Below the pieces are notes generated by a model. That model saw nothing but the letters and a program-made list of their open reading frames with translations. It ran no database searches and was not told the DNA's origin. Positions 61,669 to 64,000 of a stretch of DNA of 64,000 nucleotides are shown here, piece after piece. The translations under genes and the position numbers were made by a program. Origin of the DNA: CAYMWF01 sp964394085 [NCBI: uncultured Gemmatimonadota bacterium] (GTDB taxonomy: Bacteria; GCA-2686955; CAYMWF01); assembly GCA_964394085.1 (NCBI GenBank), contig CAYMWF010000014.1, positions 1 through 64,000 on the forward strand, written 5' to 3'. Position 1 is the first letter of the stretch. Each line of letters opens with the position of its first letter.

Positions 61669-62820
61669 ATGAATAGAATAGCACTGTTAGCAGATTCGGG
61701 CCTGCCGCATGCGAGCGGTATCGGGCGCTACCAGGCGAAACTCCTGGCGCACCTGCACGCGGCCGGTCCGGGAATAGAGTTCACGGCGGTGACTTCTTCT
61801 CCGCTCCCGCCGTTCGAGGGGATGTCGTCTTACATGATAAGTTTCCGATCGCCGGGCACGAAGTCCATCGGCTGGGCTTCCCGAGTGGCGCCGCTGATGA
61901 AGCGGGAGGGTTTCGACATTGTCCACCTTCTTTTCCACGCTCCTTTCCGGACCGCCGGAGAGCTGCCCCTGGTCGTATCCGTGCAGGATATAAATCCGCT
62001 GATAAAAGGGCGAAGACACCCTCAATGGCGGCAGCGGTTATACCGCCGTTTCATGCCGGATTTATTACGGGGTGCAGATCGGATAATCGTGCCGTCCGCA
62101 GCTACCGCCGCCGAAATTTTCAGCTGCATTGACGAACCGGCACTGGTCAATCGGACGCGGGTCATACCACTGGGTGCCGATTCGGTTGATTACGATTCCG
62201 GAAATACCGGCCTTGGACAGGATTCGGCGCCGACGGAATCCACCGTTAATGGGGCTTCGCCCGGGGACATTGAACCGGGTACGCCTTTTCTGCTTTCCGT
62301 CAATCCCCTGGCGCCCTGGAAGGAGCCTGAACGTCTGATCGGCCTGATGCGCGCCGTGGCCGCCGCGAATCTCGATCACGAGCTGGTTGTCACGCACAGC
62401 GGTGACGCCCGCCGGGCCGCCCGTTTCAGGCTGCGCACCTCCATGGCCGGTCTCAGCAGAAGGATACGGATTCTCATCGATCCGGATGACGGAACGCTTG
62501 CGGATCTGTATAAAAGGGCGGAGGTCCTGGTTGCTCTCGCATCTAACGAAGGATTCTGCCTTCCTGCGGCGGAAGCCATGCACCATGGATGCCCGGTAGC
62601 TTATTTCAGGTCGGGCGCCCTGCCGGAGGTTGTCGGGGATGCAGGATTTGCGGCGGATCCCGAGGACTATGCACGACTGGCGGACAGCATCGTCCGGCTC
62701 GGAAACAATCCGGCGGTGAGGAATGAGCGGAGCCGATTGTCGCAGGAACGGGTTTCGCTTCTTAGCTGGAAGGAAACGGCCCGGAAAACCGTCGATTGTT
62801 ACACGGAGTTGCTGCAGTGA
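61669..62820 (+). CDS. GT4-family glycosyltransferase
   Basis: A 383-residue GT-B enzyme: SGIGRYQAKLLAHL near the start, VVSVQDINPLIKG, RIIVPSAATAAEIF, VIPLGADSVDY, LSVNPLAPWKEPERLI and the E-x7-E motif EGFCLPAAEAMHHGCPVAY. It follows the previous gene by four bases and its stop overlaps the next start by four. Confidence 0.9.
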   Translation: MNRIALLADSGLPHASGIGRYQAKLLAHLHAAGPGIEFTAVTSSPLPPFEGMSSYMISFRSPGTKSIGWASRVAPLMKREGFDIVHLLFHAPFRTAGELPLVVSVQDINPLIKGRRHPQWRQRLYRRFMPDLLRGADRIIVPSAATAAEIFSCIDEPALVNRTRVIPLGADSVDYDSGNTGLGQDSAPTESTVNGASPGDIEPGTPFLLSVNPLAPWKEPERLIGLMRAVAAANLDHELVVTHSGDARRAARFRLRTSMAGLSRRIRILIDPDDGTLADLYKRAEVLVALASNEGFCLPAAEAMHHGCPVAYFRSGALPEVVGDAGFAADPEDYARLADSIVRLGNNPAVRNERSRLSQERVSLLSWKETARKTVDCYTELLQ

Positions 62821-64000
62821 CCGGTCTGGCAGGCTCATCGGGGAGATTCAGTCCGCGGCTGTATTCCGGGGCAGGCGTCTTTGTCCTTCTGCTGTGTGTT
62901 TACATCTTTACTGCAAGGGGTTACCTGTCCACATACGATTATTACAACCGTTTTCTCGTTACGAGAAGTATCGTCGAGGAAGGCACCTTCGCGATTCCGG
63001 AGCGGATCAGGGCTGTAGAAGGCCCGGACGGAAAATTCTATTCCCGCTACGGGCTCGGTGAATCTCTCCTTTTTATTCCTCTTTATGTCGCCGGGAGTTT
63101 GATCGCCGATCTGTCGCCCGGCGGCGGGATCGATCCCGAACTCGCCGAACAGTTCACCTGCTCCATGCTGTTCCCGGCTGCCACGGCCGGAACGGCTCTC
63201 CTGTTATATCTGCTCTCGGTCGCCGGCGGCTTCAAAAGAAGGACGGCTCTCACCGTCACCCTGGTTTTCGGCTTCGCCACCCTGGCCTGGCCCTATTCGA
63301 AGATGCACACGGTGCAGCCGCTCGAATCATTCTTCCTCCTGTTCGCTTTTTATGAGGCATTCAGATATTCGAAAGGCGAGCGGCGGAGTATCCTGGGTGT
63401 CCTGGTTCTTCTCTTGTGCGGAGCCGTGGTCCGGGTGACCGCGGTTCTCGGGATAGTTCCTCTGGTCATGTTGCTCTCCGGCCGGAACGGTCGGGAAAAA
63501 ATCGGCCGAACAATGACTCTTGTTGCCGGCGCTGCGGTTCCCATGCTCATATTCTGGGCCCTCTACAACTACAGCAGGTTCGGGTCGGTGATCGCTTTCG
63601 GTTACTGGAGCGGCAGGTTCGCGGAAGCCGGGATGCTCTGCCCTACACCGATCGGTGTGGCCGGGCTCCTCGCCAGTCCGGGACGCGGCCTTATTCCCTT
63701 TATGCCGTTTCTGCTGCTGCTTCCATGGGTTGTCCGCCGGTTCGCCAGGGGTGAGCCCCGGTTGTTTCTGGCGACGACTGTGCTTGCGGGTTCATACCTT
63801 GCGGCTTACGGATCATTTTCGGCCTGGTACGGCACCGAAAGCTGGGGGGCGAGGTACCTCGTTCCGATCCTCCCCCTCCTGGTTTTTCCCTTCGGTTACC
63901 TGCTTGAACACGGAAGGCGTCCAGTCAAGGTTCTTTTTCTCCTGCTGGCGACAGTGTCTATCGTAAACCAGTTACCACCTGTCCTGGTCAGCCCGGGAAG
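62817..64000 (+). CDS. Multi-pass membrane glycosyltransferase-like protein (partial)
   Basis: The frame opens at GTG 62817, overlapping the preceding stop (GTGA), and stays open to the window end, about 394 codons. The translation has many TM helices (first at about residues 17-35) and resembles PMT/GT39-like or DUF2029 membrane transferases: an early loop YDYYNRFLVTRSIVEEGTF with candidate acidic residues, SRYGLGESLLFIPLYV, LASPGRGLIPFMPFLLLLPW, and GTESWGARYLVPILPLL. Such enzymes use polyprenyl-phosphate sugars on the outer face of the membrane. The 3' end lies beyond the window. Confidence 0.8.
   Translation, partial: MTGLAGSSGRFSPRLYSGAGVFVLLLCVYIFTARGYLSTYDYYNRFLVTRSIVEEGTFAIPERIRAVEGPDGKFYSRYGLGESLLFIPLYVAGSLIADLSPGGGIDPELAEQFTCSMLFPAATAGTALLLYLLSVAGGFKRRTALTVTLVFGFATLAWPYSKMHTVQPLESFFLLFAFYEAFRYSKGERRSILGVLVLLLCGAVVRVTAVLGIVPLVMLLSGRNGREKIGRTMTLVAGAAVPMLIFWALYNYSRFGSVIAFGYWSGRFAEAGMLCPTPIGVAGLLASPGRGLIPFMPFLLLLPWVVRRFARGEPRLFLATTVLAGSYLAAYGSFSAWYGTESWGARYLVPILPLLVFPFGYLLEHGRRPVKVLFLLLATVSIVNQLPPVLVSPG

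Noticed and set aside
1-64000. CRISPR arrays, insertion sequences, integrases, prophage
   Set aside because: No direct-repeat array, transposase, integrase or terminal repeats were found on reading either strand.

Overview
The window reads as chromosomal DNA of a free-living, diderm (LPS-type outer membrane) bacterium of moderately high GC. LptD, a TamA/TamB pair, an Omp85-type barrel ending in Phe and Wza/Wzc-type export proteins all require an outer membrane. A PorX-type response regulator (REC plus PglZ domain), a PorV/UPF0164-like barrel and a FlgD-like C-terminal Ig domain point towards the Fibrobacteres-Chlorobi-Bacteroidetes superphylum or one of its uncultured sister phyla. A phylum cannot be fixed from sequence reading alone. 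No rRNA, tRNA, CRISPR array, insertion sequence or prophage was found.

Layout. 0.3-9 kb, envelope assembly: RseP site-2 protease, a heme-motif lipoprotein, TamA, TamB and a small membrane protein. 9-13.2 kb, signalling: membrane histidine kinase, GAF/Cys-cluster protein, PorX-type regulator. 13.2-18.7 kb, housekeeping: TsaE, TsaB, purine nucleoside phosphorylase, AccD, FolC, a half-size VOC reading frame and an alpha/beta hydrolase, closed by a strong hairpin. 18.8-25.9 kb: a large secreted GH57-type protein (minus strand), an orphan MalK-type ATPase and LptD. 26-31.5 kb: cyclic-2,3-diphosphoglycerate-synthetase-like GTPase, carbamate kinase, SucC, SucD and an EIIA-CBS fusion. 31.5-38.4 kb: DUF177, L32, FabD, FabG, ACP, FabF, RNase III, EtfB, EtfA. 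38.4-40.1 kb is a gene-poor, structure-rich stretch. 40.1-42.9 kb: Wza- and Wzc-type polysaccharide export proteins behind a sigma-54-like site.

The most unusual block is 43.1-52.9 kb, seven closely packed co-directional genes. They encode a natural fusion of the last periplasmic domain and TM helix of FliF to the middle and C-terminal domains of FliG, then FlbD, MotA, MotB, a seven-repeat FG-GAP surface protein, a PorV-like barrel with coiled coil and TPRs, and an SLBB-LCP membrane protein. No export gate, rod, hook, filament or switch (FliM/FliN) gene is present. I interpret it as a stripped-down ion-driven rotary motor moved out of the flagellar setting and tied to surface or polysaccharide components.

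52.9-64 kb is a glycan-assembly cluster: a WecA/TagO-like initiating transferase on the minus strand, then eight co-directional overlapping or nearly abutting genes for GT9, GT2, GT2-GT9 fusion, GT2, three GT4 enzymes and a multi-pass membrane protein cut by the window end. Together with Wza/Wzc and the LCP protein these could build and export a surface glycan near the motor.
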